Origin: CAVQGM01 sp963712065
GTDB taxonomy: Bacteria; Actinomycetota; Acidimicrobiia; Acidimicrobiales; Acidimicrobilacustridaceae
Assembly: GCA_963712065.1 (NCBI GenBank)
Contig: CAVQGM010000002.1
Location: forward strand, 372,001 to 436,000
Direction of reading: 5' to 3'
DNA: 64,000 bases
The first letter of the stretch is position 1; every line of letters starts with the position of its first letter. Below, one piece after another: positions 62,619 through 64,000 of this stretch. The notes below the pieces were generated by a model. That model saw nothing but the letters and a program-made list of their open reading frames with translations, was not told where the DNA came from and ran no database searches. Both the position numbers and the translations under genes were made by a program.

Positions 62619-63580
62619 TTGGCCCGCTCGTAGCCGGCCGGGTCGGGGCCGGTGGCCGCCGCCGCGCTGCCGACGAGCTGGCGCACCGAGGTGTACTCGT
62701 GGTCGACCATCCAGGCCCGCAGCCCGTCGAGCAGATGGGTGACGTGGCCCGGGCCTCGCCGCAGCAACGCCGAGGTGGTCATGGCCACGTCGGCGCCGGC
62801 GAGCAGCACCTTGGTGACGTCGTCCCAGTCGTGGACGCCGCTGCTGGCGGCGAGGGACAGCGTCAGCTCGCCCCGCAGCAGGCCGATCCAACGCAGCGGC
62901 AGGCGCAGCTCGTCGGAGGTGCTGAGCACCAGGCGGGGGGTCGGGGCGAGCGTCTCGAGGTCGAGGTCGGGCTGGTAGAAGCGGTTGAACAGCACCAGCC
63001 CGGCCGCCCCGGCGTCCTGCAGGCGGGTGGCGAGGTGGGCGAGGCTCGACCAGTGCGGCGAGAGCTTCACCGCGACCGGGATCGACACGGCGTCGGCGAC
63101 GGTGGCGACCAGCTCGACGGTCTCGTCCTCGAGGTCGGCGCCCGAACGACGGGGGTCGGCGGCGACCCGGTACACGTTGAGCTCGATGGCATCGGCGCCG
63201 GCCTGCTCGAAGAGGTGGGCGTAGCGCACCCACCCGCCGATCGACACGCCGTTGAGGCTCGGGATCACCGGCACCGACACGAGCGACCGGGCCCGTTCGA
63301 CGTGCGTCAGGTAGCGGTCGGGGCCGGTGTTGTAGTCGTCGAGCTCGGGGAAGAACGACGTGGCCTCGCCGAAGCTGTCGGCGTGGGTCTCGAGCATGTC
63401 GTGCACGGCCATGGCGTCGTGCTCGAGCTGCTCCTCGAACAGCGACGGCAGCACGACGGCCCCGACGCCGGCGGCGTCGAGGGCGACGAGGTCGTCGTCG
63501 TGGTTGGTGAGCGGCGACGCCGAGGCCACCACCGGCGAGCGCAGGTCGAGGCCGAGGTAGGTGGTGCGCAGGTCGGTCAT
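62576..63580 (-). CDS. Dihydroorotate-dehydrogenase-like FMN protein linked to NifJ
   Basis: A 334-residue TIM-barrel flavoprotein from ATG 63580: TTYLGLDLRSPVVASASPLT, AGVGAVVLPSLFEEQ, VIPSLNGVSIGGWVRYAHLF, ADAIELNVYRVAADPRRSGA, VAVKLSPHWSSLAHLATRLQ, and LAGADVAMTTSALLRRGPGH. The family resembles dihydroorotate/dihydropyrimidine dehydrogenases but is often encoded right after pyruvate:ferredoxin oxidoreductase, as here (ATGA overlap). Its role in that setting is not established; pyrimidine synthesis is not implied. Confidence 0.88.
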   Translation of the reverse strand: MTDLRTTYLGLDLRSPVVASASPLTNHDDDLVALDAAGVGAVVLPSLFEEQLEHDAMAVHDMLETHADSFGEATSFFPELDDYNTGPDRYLTHVERARSLVSVPVIPSLNGVSIGGWVRYAHLFEQAGADAIELNVYRVAADPRRSGADLEDETVELVATVADAVSIPVAVKLSPHWSSLAHLATRLQDAGAAGLVLFNRFYQPDLDLETLAPTPRLVLSTSDELRLPLRWIGLLRGELTLSLAASSGVHDWDDVTKVLLAGADVAMTTSALLRRGPGHVTHLLDGLRAWMVDHEYTSVRQLVGSAAAATGPDPAGYERANYVSTLASWSSAPS

Positions 63581-64000
63581 GACGAGGCCTCGTCCTCGCG
63601 GAGCTCTTCCACTTCGTGGACGCCGTCGATCTCCTCTTCGTGGGCCACCGTGCGCTCGATGCCGGCGAGCTGCTCGTAGAGCCGCCAGCGCTCGTCCACG
63701 TCGGCCTGGGCCAGGGCGGCGAGGTGGCCGGCGGCCTCGGGATCGGTGCGGCCCAGCACCGCGAACCGCCCCTCGGCGGCGAGGACGTCGCGCACCGGAC
63801 GGGTGGGGGCGTGCGAGTCGAGGTGGAAGGGGTGCTCGTGCTCGCCGAGCCCGGGGTGGTAGCGGTACAGCGGCCAGTAGCCGCTCTTGACCAGCTCCTT
63901 CTGGTGGCTCATCGACGTGGCCATGTCGATGCCGTGGGCGATGCACGTGCTGTAGGCGATGATCAGCGAAGGTCCCGGCCAGGCCTCCGCCTCGCTGAAC
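63577..64000 (-). CDS. nifJ: Pyruvate:ferredoxin (flavodoxin) oxidoreductase, C-terminal part
   Basis: The frame enters from the right edge and ends at 63577; only the last 140 residues are in the window. FSEAEAWPGPSLIIAYSTCI, AHGIDMATSMSHQKELVKSG and YWPLYRYHPG are the thiamine-diphosphate-domain end of single-chain PFOR. A helical tail of about 90 residues follows (VLGRTDPEAAGHLAALAQAD). It oxidises pyruvate to acetyl-CoA with ferredoxin or flavodoxin. The stop overlaps the start of the next gene by four bases. Confidence 0.9.
   Translation of the reverse strand, partial: FSEAEAWPGPSLIIAYSTCIAHGIDMATSMSHQKELVKSGYWPLYRYHPGLGEHEHPFHLDSHAPTRPVRDVLAAEGRFAVLGRTDPEAAGHLAALAQADVDERWRLYEQLAGIERTVAHEEEIDGVHEVEELREDEASS

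Overview
The window is about 72-75% G+C by eye, with GTG starts and GTGA-type gene overlaps throughout. It is chromosomal DNA of a high-GC actinobacterium. The order mec, cysM, murI, MBL hydrolase, rph, rdgB matches the Mycobacterium tuberculosis Rv1334-Rv1341 neighbourhood, but several insertions and the lack of cysO fit a deeper-branching actinobacterium; the class Acidimicrobiia is an inference, not shown by the sequence. The left and right edges cut genes (a dimethylformamidase-like protein and a pyruvate:ferredoxin oxidoreductase).

Region 1-12.2 kb is mixed housekeeping and accessory: an acyl-CoA synthetase, a TAP-type secreted hydrolase, a DUF222-HNH protein, small binding-fold proteins, a CPBP protease, a methyltransferase and a Phd/RelE toxin-antitoxin pair. 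It ends with a trans-translation cluster (smpB, a small lipoprotein, and tmRNA/ssrA encoding a readable tag). Region 12.2-24.8 kb is the mec-cysM-murI-MBL-rph-rdgB locus, interrupted by a secreted esterase, a YccF protein, a MOSC protein, a DUF4190 protein and a biotinyl-carboxyltransferase fusion. It is followed by a divergent pair of D-amino-acid PLP enzymes, one broken by a one-base frameshift, a second CPBP protease and tRNA-Leu. Region 24.9-38.4 kb holds a secreted lipase, clpP, an AddB/AddA-like helicase-nuclease pair, rpe, a TrmA/RlmD-type RNA methyltransferase, an ECF sigma/anti-sigma pair and a DUF4395-thioredoxin operon with a SigR-like promoter.

Region 39.27-42.99 kb is a decayed integrative element. 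It is bounded by 36-bp direct repeats copied from the 3' part of an intact tRNA-Lys, and carries an M20 peptidase, an NTF2-like membrane protein, an alpha/beta hydrolase and, next to the tRNA, a tyrosine-integrase remnant with an internal deletion. tRNA-His and tRNA-Arg follow.

Region 43.9-57.3 kb is the most unusual part. A roughly 10-kb gene for a giant secreted surface protein (signal peptide, 206-residue tandem beta-structured repeats, many PKD modules, Calx-beta, RTX-type calcium repeats) reads divergently from a large ATPase-LuxR regulator. Both are broken by many single-base frameshifts, although 30 kb of housekeeping genes in the window are essentially intact. Region 57.5-64 kb has two unknown membrane/secreted proteins, an SRPBCC-MFS pair, a dihydroorotate-dehydrogenase-like protein and the C-terminus of NifJ.
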